From assembly GCA_021160415.1 (NCBI GenBank), contig JAGHCP010000123.1:1-10136 (forward strand): a DNA stretch of 10,136 bases. The letters run 5' to 3'. The notes below the pieces were generated by a model. It saw only the letters and a program-made list of their open reading frames with translations, made no database searches and was not told the DNA's origin. Shown here in pieces: positions 1 through 5,640 of the stretch. Every line of letters begins with the position of its first letter. Within the stretch, counting starts at the first letter, position 1. This stretch comes from Desulfurococcales archaeon. GTDB lineage: Archaea > Thermoproteota > Thermoprotei_A > Sulfolobales > NBVN01. The translations under genes and the position numbers were made by a program.

Positions 1-1
1 G

Positions 2-163
2 GACTCTGAAACGGTCATAGTTCTGAGGCCTTTCCTCTCACGCCACGCCCCCGATGTCCTCGAGGTTGTGTCAGCTATTAATCTGCGTGAAAGGTTCGGT
101 ATCAGGGATGGTTCTGAGGTTAAAGTTAAGCTGATTTGCGGGGCGTTGCCGCAGAATGCCTAA
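2..163 (+). CDS. ribK: CTP-dependent riboflavin kinase (RibK, DUF120), C-terminal fragment
   Basis: An open frame enters from the left edge and ends at TAA 161-163, giving the last 53 residues of a protein whose start lies outside the window. The segment reads as a valine-rich strand, then R-x-F-L-S-R-H-A-P-D, then E-V-V-S-A-I-N-L-R-E-R-F-G-I-R-D-G. From memory this matches the end of archaeal CTP-dependent riboflavin kinases, where a histidine/aspartate stretch leads into a 'LRE-x-hydrophobic-x-hydrophobic-x-DG' beta-barrel closure. Those cytosolic enzymes phosphorylate riboflavin to FMN using CTP instead of ATP. The stop codon overlaps the next gene by 8 nt, so the two are probably translationally coupled in one operon. 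Only a C-terminal piece is visible, so an unrelated protein with a similar swapped-hairpin barrel is not excluded. Confidence 0.72.
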   Translation, partial: DSETVIVLRPFLSRHAPDVLEVVSAINLRERFGIRDGSEVKVKLICGALPQNA

Positions 164-572
164 GTTCCAGTGCTTCAGGTGCCTCCACTGCTGCTTCTTC
201 TCAAGCGAGGATGAATGCCCGGTAGTGCTGCCTAGGGAGAAGAGGAGGCTTGAGGAACTCGCTGAGGCGGAGGGGGTGGAACTCACCTTTAGGAAGGTGG
301 GGAACGAAGGTCTTTACAGGTGGGTCATAAAGGGGTACTGCCCGTTCTACGACGTTAGGAGCAGAGGGTGCAGGATCTACGAGGAAAGGCCTCTCGCATG
401 CAGGATGTTTCCCCTACTCCTCAACCCTAAGACCGGTGAGGTAAGCGTGTCCAGAGCCTGTGACTGGGTAGTTGCTAACTTCGGCGAAATAATGAGTGGG
501 GATCCGAAAGAAGTTTTTCCAGAGGAGCTGAACGCAGCTCTCACCGTATTTAAGGAGCTCAGGAAACAATAG
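156..572 (+). CDS. YkgJ-family cysteine-cluster protein (putative zinc/iron-binding)
   Basis: This 138-residue protein has the YkgJ/UPF0153 signature. It opens with a C-x2-C-x2-C-C cluster (C6, C9, C12, C13), followed by C21, then a G-Y-C-P-F-Y block (C62), G-C-R-I-Y-E-x-R-P-x-x-C-R-x-F-P (C72, C82) and a late C102. The family is thought to bind zinc or an iron-sulfur cluster; the reaction is unknown for most members. There is no membrane segment or signal peptide, so it should be cytosolic. Length is normal for the family. The ATG at 156 lies inside the end of the riboflavin kinase gene (8-nt overlap, ATGCCTAA), and the next gene begins on the base after its stop. Co-transcription with riboflavin kinase hints at a flavin- or redox-related role, which is inference only. 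Confidence 0.85.
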   Translation: MPKFQCFRCLHCCFFSSEDECPVVLPREKRRLEELAEAEGVELTFRKVGNEGLYRWVIKGYCPFYDVRSRGCRIYEERPLACRMFPLLLNPKTGEVSVSRACDWVVANFGEIMSGDPKEVFPEELNAALTVFKELRKQ

Positions 573-818
573 GTGCGGGTGGTGGAGGTGAGCGGCGCTA
601 GGTACAGAACCTCCGTGTTCTTCACCTGCTACGAAGAAGAAACAGCTGATGAGTTGGTGAGAACCCTAAAAGCTGGGTTCCCTGTGCTCAGCAGTGAGAG
701 AAGCCAAGTCCTCAAGGAGCTTTACCACGTCTTAATTGACGGCAAGCACCCTGAGGTTGAGGAGATCCTCGAGGGGAGAACCTTATGGCATAAGGTGGAT
801 ATCCTCGAGTTTAAGTAG
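573..818 (+). CDS. Small conserved-looking hypothetical protein, 81 residues
   Basis: The GTG start at 573 follows the TAG stop of the YkgJ-type gene with no gap, so the gene is very likely the third member of the operon. Other in-frame GTG codons at 579, 582 and 588 could serve as starts. The product is soluble, acidic and rich in helix-forming residues. It has an N-terminal strand-like V-V-E-V-S, a short aromatic stretch S-V-F-F-T-C-Y, a helix with many E/D and L, and a final D-I-L-E-F-K. It has one cysteine (about residue 19), no membrane segment and no motif that I recognise. I cannot assign a function. Context suggests a small partner of the metal-binding protein upstream. Confidence 0.6.
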   Translation: MRVVEVSGARYRTSVFFTCYEEETADELVRTLKAGFPVLSSERSQVLKELYHVLIDGKHPEVEEILEGRTLWHKVDILEFK

Positions 819-1071
819 CGAGTTCCCCACAGTCTTGAGGAGCTCGCATCCTACCATAAACCCTCAGCACCTCCCCGACTTTATTTAACCGTTAATCCGC
901 TGACTCGTTGCGTACTGACACATCCTAAGGAGGACATGAGTAGTTCATAAAGTGGTGTTTAAGCACTGTAACTTATCAACCCTCACCTACCTGGTGAATA
1001 CCTGAAGTTGTGATGCGCCACTACTCCACGGTTCTTAGCTCTTTACTAACACCCTGAGCACCATCTTAGGG
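819..1071. other. Convergent intergenic gap with an orphan TATA-like element
   Basis: This 253-nt stretch separates the + strand operon from the - strand membrane operon, which run toward each other. I find no open frame of useful length in it. It holds an AT-rich TATA-like element (TTTATTTAA, 880-888), and 40 nt further a purine-rich AAGGAGG (927-933) only 2 nt before an ATG (936) that meets a stop after four codons. Near its right edge ACCCTGAG (1051-1058) can pair with CTTAGGGT (1065-1072) around a 6-nt loop, with one G-U pair on the + strand. This hairpin lies at the stop codon of the 50-residue gene but lacks a following T-run, so a terminator call would be weak. Confidence 0.4.
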
Positions 1072-1224
1072 TCAGTAAGGCAACCTACCTTCCAAGACGA
1101 CATCGATGAGCAGGAAGACCCCGAGGAGTACGGCGGATATTGCTGCAATCAGAGGGTTGCGTGTGTTCATTACACCTAAAACAACCGCGAATACTATCAC
1201 TAAAGTCCTTAAACGTATCTTCAT
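1072..1224 (-). CDS. Small two-helix membrane protein, 50 residues, CedA2-like
   Basis: A 50-codon frame begins at ATG 1224-1222, overlapping the TGA stop of the upstream gene in an ATGA junction, and ends at TGA 1074-1072. A purine-rich GGTGAGG (1236-1230) sits 5 nt before the ATG, a good ribosome-binding site. The product starts M-K-I-R-L-R, followed by a hydrophobic helix (about residues 8-19), a short N-T-R-N-P turn, a second hydrophobic helix (about 25-43), and the end E-G-R-L-P-Y. This is a basic N-terminus plus a helical hairpin. In the Ced DNA-import operon of Sulfolobus, cedA is accompanied by two small two-helix membrane proteins, CedA1 and CedA2. Position and topology fit CedA2 here. 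The protein is too short for sequence identity alone to settle this, but coupling and the ribosome-binding site make a real gene likely. Confidence 0.7.
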   Translation of the reverse strand: MKIRLRTLVIVFAVVLGVMNTRNPLIAAISAVLLGVFLLIDVVLEGRLPY

Positions 1225-2558
1225 ATGAGCCTCACCCTCCCCCCGCCCAGAACTCTGGAGAGCCCTGCAGTTAACGATGTGAGGAGCCCCAGATACACGC
1301 CTGGCAGGAAAATCGCTGTGTAGAGAAACGCTACCGCAGTAGCTAAAACTGAGGACACCAAATCCATGATTGAGTCGATGTACACTAACCTCTTCTCCTC
1401 CACAACCGGTTTCTGATAATACGCGCTATGTGAGACTAGCGTCACGTTGTGAGGCCCTGCCGTCAGCCCTATCCTACATATGTATAGGGTTAACGCGTTC
1501 CACTCCTTCCTGCCCCATAAACAGCTATGCAGTTCCTCATCAACGGAAACGGATGCGTTACTCCCCCACCTAACGATGAAGACCTCCCCACCACTTGAGG
1601 GTTCCTGAATCTCTACGTGCACGCTGCGCGAAGTACTACCCCACCACCTAACCACTGTTCCTGCAGGGATCACTACCGCAGACCCCCCACCTACAAGGAG
1701 GGAGGTAATCCTCAGAACTCTCATGGGATACTCACTGCTTACCGCTTCAGGGGTAGGGATGAATTCAAACCCTGCGAAGCTTACCGTTACGTGAAGGGTG
1801 AAGTTCCTCGGCAGAGCATCCTTAGACCCTCCAATAGTGACTAACCCCGCTGAATTACCCACGACCTCACCTACAAGGTGCTTCCGTGCAGTATCAGCGT
1901 AGAACTTCATGATGGGGTAAGGCACGGGCCTCCAGTTGAGGTCGATGACCTGATACCTGAACTGCATCGAGGTAGGGGACTCATGCACTTGCGCAGCAAC
2001 GCCCTGAAAGGACGTGACGAAGGAAGGCATGAGGGGGAAACCCACATACATCACTATTGAAGCCGCTATCAGGAATGAACCTGCGGACTTACCCACCCTG
2101 AAAGGTATGGAGTAAAGCACCACTCCCAGGACAGCTAGCTTCTCCCTATACACGTACACGAAGGAGGATAGGAGGTAGATCATTTTGAGTGATGAGAATG
2201 CCGCTGCAAGGAGAGATGCCGCTGTGCTGATGGGCCTCGACGCGAATGCGTAGGAGGTAGTCCTCACCAGAGATGAGGCGTAGGTTAACCCTGCGAAGAC
2301 CGAAGTTAACGCCGTCGTTAATCCTGTTAACCAACCGTAGAAGCTCGGCCAGGTAACCCCCAGGGTCCCTAGGAGGTAGTCCCCCACATACATTATCAAG
2401 GAAACCGATGAGGCTAGGACGGCAGCCATGATGGCGTCAGCCATGAGCTTCGGCCCCCAGGACTTAAGGCCTCTGTAAGGAATGGGCATGGCAAGTACGA
2501 GGACCCCTAAAACGTAGGTGAGCATCGCCAAGTCAGTCGCTACGAGAAGCAGATCCAT
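1221..2558 (-). CDS. cedA: CedA-like (VirB6-like) polytopic membrane protein of a DNA-import system
   Basis: The 445-residue protein has about six hydrophobic helices in its first 180 residues (roughly 3-23, 40-62, 73-96, 111-135, 140-150, 158-178). A large non-membrane region (about 185-390) follows, then a last hydrophobic stretch (about 396-428) and a basic tail. The loop region is strand-rich and opens like an Ig/carboxypeptidase-regulatory-type sandwich (Q-V-I-D-L-N-W-R-P-V-P). It carries three N-glycosylation sequons (N252, N334, N371) and two cysteines (C346, C361), so it probably faces outside the cell. The motif I-P-x-R-x2-K-x2-G-x2-L appears at 26-38 and 151-163 and also in the upstream pilin-like protein. 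The start ATG has GAGGG 7-8 nt upstream and lies 9 nt after the previous stop. CedA is the channel-like component of crenarchaeal DNA uptake. The assignment rests on topology, gene order and the shared motif; a non-Ced secretion or pilus channel remains possible. Confidence 0.6.
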   Translation of the reverse strand: MDLLLVATDLAMLTYVLGVLVLAMPIPYRGLKSWGPKLMADAIMAAVLASSVSLIMYVGDYLLGTLGVTWPSFYGWLTGLTTALTSVFAGLTYASSLVRTTSYAFASRPISTAASLLAAAFSSLKMIYLLSSFVYVYREKLAVLGVVLYSIPFRVGKSAGSFLIAASIVMYVGFPLMPSFVTSFQGVAAQVHESPTSMQFRYQVIDLNWRPVPYPIMKFYADTARKHLVGEVVGNSAGLVTIGGSKDALPRNFTLHVTVSFAGFEFIPTPEAVSSEYPMRVLRITSLLVGGGSAVVIPAGTVVRWWGSTSRSVHVEIQEPSSGGEVFIVRWGSNASVSVDEELHSCLWGRKEWNALTLYICRIGLTAGPHNVTLVSHSAYYQKPVVEEKRLVYIDSIMDLVSSVLATAVAFLYTAIFLPGVYLGLLTSLTAGLSRVLGGGRVRLI

Positions 2559-2567
2559 TCCGAACCC

Positions 2568-2831
2568 TCAAGGCTGAGGTGGTGGTGGGAGGGGTTGGTG
2601 AATCGCTGATGTAAGGTAGGAAATAAGAGCGAAGACCGATGATCCAATCGCCATCCAGAAAGCGGCAAGCACCGCATCCTCTATGAGGGACTGACCGGCC
2701 TTCTTAACCCTATGAATAGGTATTGGGGCCCCTCTGACGGCCCACCCAATAACCCATGAGACTAGGAAGAGGGTCCACGCTATAGCCATTATCTGCACGG
2801 TCAATCCCTGAATGAATGAGGGTAGGCTCAA
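2568..2831 (-). CDS. cedA1: CedA1-like small two-helix protein, putative conjugation-type pilin
   Basis: With the TTG start at 2831 the product has 87 residues: hydrophobic helix 1 (about 12-32), a short basic loop containing I-P-I-H-R-V-K-K-A-G (37-46), helix 2 (about 51-74), and a proline-rich tail L-P-P-P-P-Q-P. A two-helix hairpin of this size with a basic loop is the architecture of VirB2/TraA-type conjugative pilins. In crenarchaea, CedA1 is reported to form such pili for DNA import. It is first in a three-gene operon with a CedA-like channel. The frame also has a TTG at 2852 (94 residues), but the only good TATA box (2856-2865) would then be 4 nt from the start. TTG 2831 lies at the expected transcription start, giving a nearly leaderless mRNA, so I prefer it. 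No class III (type IV pilin) signal peptide is visible. Confidence 0.6.
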   Translation of the reverse strand: MSLPSFIQGLTVQIMAIAWTLFLVSWVIGWAVRGAPIPIHRVKKAGQSLIEDAVLAAFWMAIGSSVFALISYLTSAIHQPLPPPPQP

Positions 2832-2855
2832 CCGCCGCCACCATAAACTCAATCG

Positions 2856-2865
2856 TTTAATAAAA
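2856..2865. promoter_or_regulatory. Shared TATA box for divergent Ced-like operon and PAPS-reductase-like gene
   Basis: The 71-nt gap between the divergent starts holds one strong AT block, TTTAATAAAA on the + strand and TTTTATTAAA on the - strand. Either orientation resembles a crenarchaeal TATA box. A spacing of about 26 nt predicts transcription starts near 2886 (+) and 2835 (-). The first gives a leader of about 17 nt; the second falls 4 nt before TTG 2831. Confidence 0.55.
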
Positions 2866-2902
2866 TGTGCGTCCTGTGTTAATTGCTGAGGTGCCCACCT
2901 AG

Positions 2903-4888
2903 TTGAGGAAGTGGGGGATACGTACCGACATTTACTGGTGCAGGGACCTCAACGTCCCATCCAGGAATAGAGAATGTGGGGGTTTGGAGAGAGGTGTTAG
3001 GTTAAGGCTCGCTGAGCCCGCCGACATAAGGCCGGCATTCGATGGGGATCTCGCCATACTCAGGGAGTCCCTGCTAAACGAGTTCGGGAGTGACGCGTTG
3101 ATGCATGACTTAGGTATCGATGAAGGCTCTACGTACTTGAATAAAGCCCCGCACTTCGACGACATGAAGGAAGTCATCGTGGGTGGATCGGTGGTAGGCA
3201 GGGTTTACTTCGACCCTAAACACATGATGTGGAGGTGGAGATTATCATCCGTTAGTGCGGAAATCGCGGTATCTAAGAGCCTCGTTAAGGCCTTCAGGGT
3301 TGGTGGGCCTGTAAGACCCCTTCAAGTCGTTGGGGATGCTTCGCACTTGATCGACGGTACCCAAGCCGTGGTAACGGACGCTTCCGGGAGGCTGAAGGCC
3401 TTAGCCGTTGCGAAGAAAGGTAAGTTCAGGGTGCAGTCATTCCTGAGGGTGTCCGAACCACCCGTAAAGAAGAAGGCCACGTTCGAGGACTTCATGAAGG
3501 TCAACGACCTCCTGATCCGATCAGCCATTTCTAGAGCGGTTAAGCACGTTGCTGTTATGCAGGGTAAAACAGGGCTTAAGCCAGTGGTGTCCTTCTCAGG
3601 CGGGAAGGACTCGCTGGTCGCTCTACATATTTCCTTGGAGGCCGGGTTGGAGCCCGACATCCTCTTCAACGACACTGGGCTGGAGCTACCTCCCACACCT
3701 CCCTACGTCAAGGCGGTCGCTAACTCCACAGGATTAGACCTAATAGTCGCTGATGCCGGCGATCTCTTCTGGAAGGGGGTTAAGGTCTTCGGCCCTCCAG
3801 GGAAAGACTTCAGGTGGTGCTGCAAGGTAGTCAAGATGTCGCCCATAGCGAAGGTGTACAGAACTAGGTACAGTGAAGGCGCGCTGGCCATCATAGGTCA
3901 GAGAGCGTATGAGTCAGTCGACCGTTCATGGTCAGGTAAGGTGTGGAGGAACCGGTGGCTGCCTTCAGCACTCAATATATCCCCGATTCAGGACTGGGAT
4001 CAGCTGACTGTGTGGGCATACATAAGGATGGAGAAGCTGAGGCCCAACCCCCTGTACATGCAGGGCTTCGATAGGTTGGGGTGCTTCATGTGCCCCGCCG
4101 GGAACGTCGCGGAGTACTACATGGTTATGAAACACTTCCCAGACACGTGGGGTATGTGGGAGGAGATCCTGGAGGAGTGGAGGAAACGCTTAGGCATGAG
4201 GAAGGAGTGGGTTAGGTACCACCTCTGGAGGTGGTTAAACCCCCGAGCACAGGGGAGGAGGAGGGTTGAAGCTTGGCTCGGTCTTCGCAGCGAGGGTGAT
4301 TGGAGATCTGAGTACGGAGCAAGAGCTGGAATCAACGTTGAGGTCCTCAAGAAAGGCCGACATATCTCCCTGAGGTTAACCCCACCGGTCAGCTTAGACT
4401 CCCTAAGGAGTCAATGGAGGGTTCTGTCCCCCTACCTCAAAGATGAAGGTGGGTGTGTACAGCTGAGAGGCCGGGCGGGGGAGATGAGAGCCTGCGAGGG
4501 TGAGGAGGGGGTGGTTCTCAGCGCGGGAAGCGTGGAGGACAGCATCGACCTAATACGCTTAATGGTGCGGTGGGATAGGTGTGTCGGGTGCGGGAACTGC
4601 GAGACGTGGTGCCCTGAGAGCGCCATCAATGTGTCGTCAGGGAAGCCCGTCGTGGACTTGAGTAGATGCTCTGGCTGCAGGATATGTTTGGAGGTGTGCC
4701 CCGTCGCCGAGATGTTTACGGGTAAGGTGATTGCCCCTCAGATAGTGGGGGATCCCCGAGGAGTTAGGAGGTCAAGAGTCTCAGTAGCTGTCGAGATGTC
4801 TAGAAGTAAGAGGAGGGCGGCTCAAGAGGGGAGCAACCCTCAACCCGCCTACGAAGGCATAAGTGAGTTTCTACGGGAGGGTGAGTAG
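2903..4888 (+). CDS. PAPS/APS reductase-like protein with PUA-like domain and 2[4Fe-4S] ferredoxin
   Basis: Domains of the 661-residue protein in order: a short N-terminal knuckle (W12-C13 ... C25-G-G); an archaeal-type N-region with D-I-R-P-A-F; a PUA-like segment (about 135-185); a PP-loop adenine-nucleotide alpha-hydrolase/PAPS-reductase domain (about 225-400) with S-G-G-K-D-S (232-237), F-N-D-T-G-L-E (255-261), C306-C307 and C394-F-M-C397; a linker; and a ferredoxin with C560/563/566/570 and C589/592/595/599. The CC...CxxC pattern is the [4Fe-4S] ligand set of APS-type reductases, and the ferredoxin would bring electrons in cis. The likely activity is reductive cleavage of APS or PAPS to sulfite, though a sulfur-transfer role on RNA is possible given the PUA-like part. 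TTG 2903 is the only start keeping the knuckle: an in-frame TAG lies directly before it, and GAGGTG (2888-2893) is 9 nt upstream. No sulfate-activation genes are nearby. Confidence 0.82.
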   Translation: MRKWGIRTDIYWCRDLNVPSRNRECGGLERGVRLRLAEPADIRPAFDGDLAILRESLLNEFGSDALMHDLGIDEGSTYLNKAPHFDDMKEVIVGGSVVGRVYFDPKHMMWRWRLSSVSAEIAVSKSLVKAFRVGGPVRPLQVVGDASHLIDGTQAVVTDASGRLKALAVAKKGKFRVQSFLRVSEPPVKKKATFEDFMKVNDLLIRSAISRAVKHVAVMQGKTGLKPVVSFSGGKDSLVALHISLEAGLEPDILFNDTGLELPPTPPYVKAVANSTGLDLIVADAGDLFWKGVKVFGPPGKDFRWCCKVVKMSPIAKVYRTRYSEGALAIIGQRAYESVDRSWSGKVWRNRWLPSALNISPIQDWDQLTVWAYIRMEKLRPNPLYMQGFDRLGCFMCPAGNVAEYYMVMKHFPDTWGMWEEILEEWRKRLGMRKEWVRYHLWRWLNPRAQGRRRVEAWLGLRSEGDWRSEYGARAGINVEVLKKGRHISLRLTPPVSLDSLRSQWRVLSPYLKDEGGCVQLRGRAGEMRACEGEEGVVLSAGSVEDSIDLIRLMVRWDRCVGCGNCETWCPESAINVSSGKPVVDLSRCSGCRICLEVCPVAEMFTGKVIAPQIVGDPRGVRRSRVSVAVEMSRSKRRAAQEGSNPQPAYEGISEFLREGE

Positions 4889-4889
4889 A

Positions 4890-4953
4890 GCATCAGATAG
4901 TGGTCCTTTCATCATCCCTCTAAGGTCACGTTAGGACGCCACACATCACCACC
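4890..4953 (-). ncRNA. Candidate C/D box guide sRNA
   Basis: Read on the - strand, the gap between two convergent genes holds, in order: GTGATGT (4949-4943, C-like, one mismatch to RTGATGA); a 13-nt spacer; GTGA (4929-4926, degenerate D'); a short spacer; ATGATGA (4915-4909, perfect C'); a 12-nt spacer AAGGACCACTAT; and CTGA (4896-4893, perfect D). Box order, overall size near 60 nt and 10-13 nt guides fit archaeal 2'-O-methylation guides. A TATA-like CTTTAATGTT (4980-4971) lies about 26 nt before the C box, so an independent transcript would begin there. The terminal stem is weak (mostly G-U) and D' is degenerate. I could not assign an rRNA or tRNA target. Confidence 0.42.
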
Positions 4954-4970
4954 TTATCAAGGCCTAGAGA

Positions 4971-4980
4971 AACATTAAAG
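4971..4980 (-). promoter_or_regulatory. TATA-like element upstream of the candidate sRNA
   Basis: CTTTAATGTT on the - strand lies just after the stop of the small gene at 4990 and predicts a start near 4949, which is the first base of the candidate C box. The element makes little sense for any protein gene, because only the opposite-strand 3' end follows. Confidence 0.4.
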
Positions 4981-4989
4981 GTGACGTCT

Positions 4990-5301
4990 TCAGCCCTTCG
5001 ACGTGTATTCAGCTATTTCCTTCAACAAATCGTTTATGGTGCCCTCCTCACTGTAAGGAGCTACGAGGAGGAGCTCTTTCTCCACGTATTCACCCTGCTC
5101 CCACTCGCCCTTAATGCTCACGAGGTAAATCTCCTCCTCCCCCAAGCTGTGTTTCGTGACTATCAGGTCGGACCTGCTCGGGTCCCACTCCGCGAGTGAG
5201 GAAATAACCACGTCCTTAACGGCTTGATGAGGTGGTTCATCGCTGGGAATCCGCTCCCTTATCGAGCCGTTAACGACCCTAACTATGATTGACTTAGGCA
5301 T
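4990..5301 (-). CDS. Hypothetical protein, 103 residues, coupled to the thioredoxin-like gene
   Basis: I do not recognise this protein. It is soluble, acidic and cysteine-free. It begins M-P-K-S-I-I-V-R-V-V-N, has a helix near A-V-K-D-V-V-I-S-S-L, a middle strand pair (D-L-I-V-T-K ... I-Y-L-V-S-I-K), then E-K-E-L-L-L-V-A-P-Y and a final helix D-L-L-K-E-I-A-E-Y, consistent with a small mixed alpha/beta fold. Three ATG codons are possible (5322, 5310, 5301). I chose 5301, which gives an 8-nt ATGCCTAA overlap with the upstream stop. The AGGAGG just upstream is 12 nt from this ATG but only 3 nt from the ATG at 5310, so 5310 is a fair alternative. The overlap implies the same mRNA and probably a shared process with the upstream gene. 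Confidence 0.65.
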   Translation of the reverse strand: MPKSIIVRVVNGSIRERIPSDEPPHQAVKDVVISSLAEWDPSRSDLIVTKHSLGEEEIYLVSIKGEWEQGEYVEKELLLVAPYSEEGTINDLLKEIAEYTSKG

Positions 5302-5620
5302 CCCTTCCATGAACCTCCTCAAGCCTCTTCAGGGCTTCCCTAACACCCGCCTCGTAATCCAGTTTACCGTCGGCGGTTAAGACGGGCTCGGGAAGTATTG
5401 GGAACGCATCATCCCCTACTTGAACTAGGAGCTGAGGCAGCCACGTGAGCCCCAAGTCGTCCTTAGCGCCATGCTTATCGAGGTACGTGTAGTCATCCTT
5501 CCTGGTCTCCACCTCTAGGCCCGTAGCCTTGGAGACCTCCGACGCTACCCTCATGAAGTACTTATGTTGGGGGTGACCATCCGACGTAACCAGCACCAGC
5601 TTCTTGACCATCTTACTCAT
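5294..5620 (-). CDS. Thioredoxin-fold-like protein lacking cysteines, 108 residues
   Basis: The protein begins M-S-K-M-V-K-K, then a strand (L-V-L-V-T-S), a turn S-D-G-H-P-Q-H-K where a thioredoxin would have its CxxC, and a long helix (about 20-33). A strand L-E-V-E-T follows, then a loop, the L-T-W-L-P62-Q-L-L-V-Q-V block that looks like the cis-proline strand of thioredoxins, a further strand, and a C-terminal helix (about 89-103). There is no cysteine anywhere, so it cannot be a disulfide oxidoreductase; a binding or scaffold role is more likely. The fold call is my inference from secondary-structure order and the T-x-x-P block. ATG 5620 is preceded by a TATA-like GCTTATTAAC centred about 26 nt upstream, which indicates a leaderless mRNA. 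It is co-transcribed with the overlapping gene downstream. Confidence 0.6.
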   Translation of the reverse strand: MSKMVKKLVLVTSDGHPQHKYFMRVASEVSKATGLEVETRKDDYTYLDKHGAKDDLGLTWLPQLLVQVGDDAFPILPEPVLTADGKLDYEAGVREALKRLEEVHGRDA

Positions 5621-5640
5621 CGATTTAACCTGGGGATGGG

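Noticed and set aside
71..286. A 71-codon - strand frame over the first two genes
   Set aside because: It is antisense to the riboflavin kinase end and to the cysteine cluster of the YkgJ-type gene, and is low-complexity serine-rich.
927..950. Strong ribosome-binding-like AAGGAGG followed by ATG
   Set aside because: The spacing is only 2 nt and the frame ends after four codons, so it does not define a gene.
1002..1057. Possible C/D box RNA on the + strand (CTGA, GTGATGC, later CTGA)
   Set aside because: No upstream C box, no D' or C' pair in the right places, and a spacer that is too long.
1051..1072. 8-bp hairpin at the end of the - strand membrane operon as a terminator
   Set aside because: No T-run follows on the - strand and one pair is a mismatch in that orientation; archaeal termination does not usually need hairpins.
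3322..3696. A 124-codon open frame on the - strand within the reductase-like gene
   Set aside because: It is the shadow of the PUA-like and PP-loop coding region; its composition (serine/threonine-rich) is that of an antisense frame.
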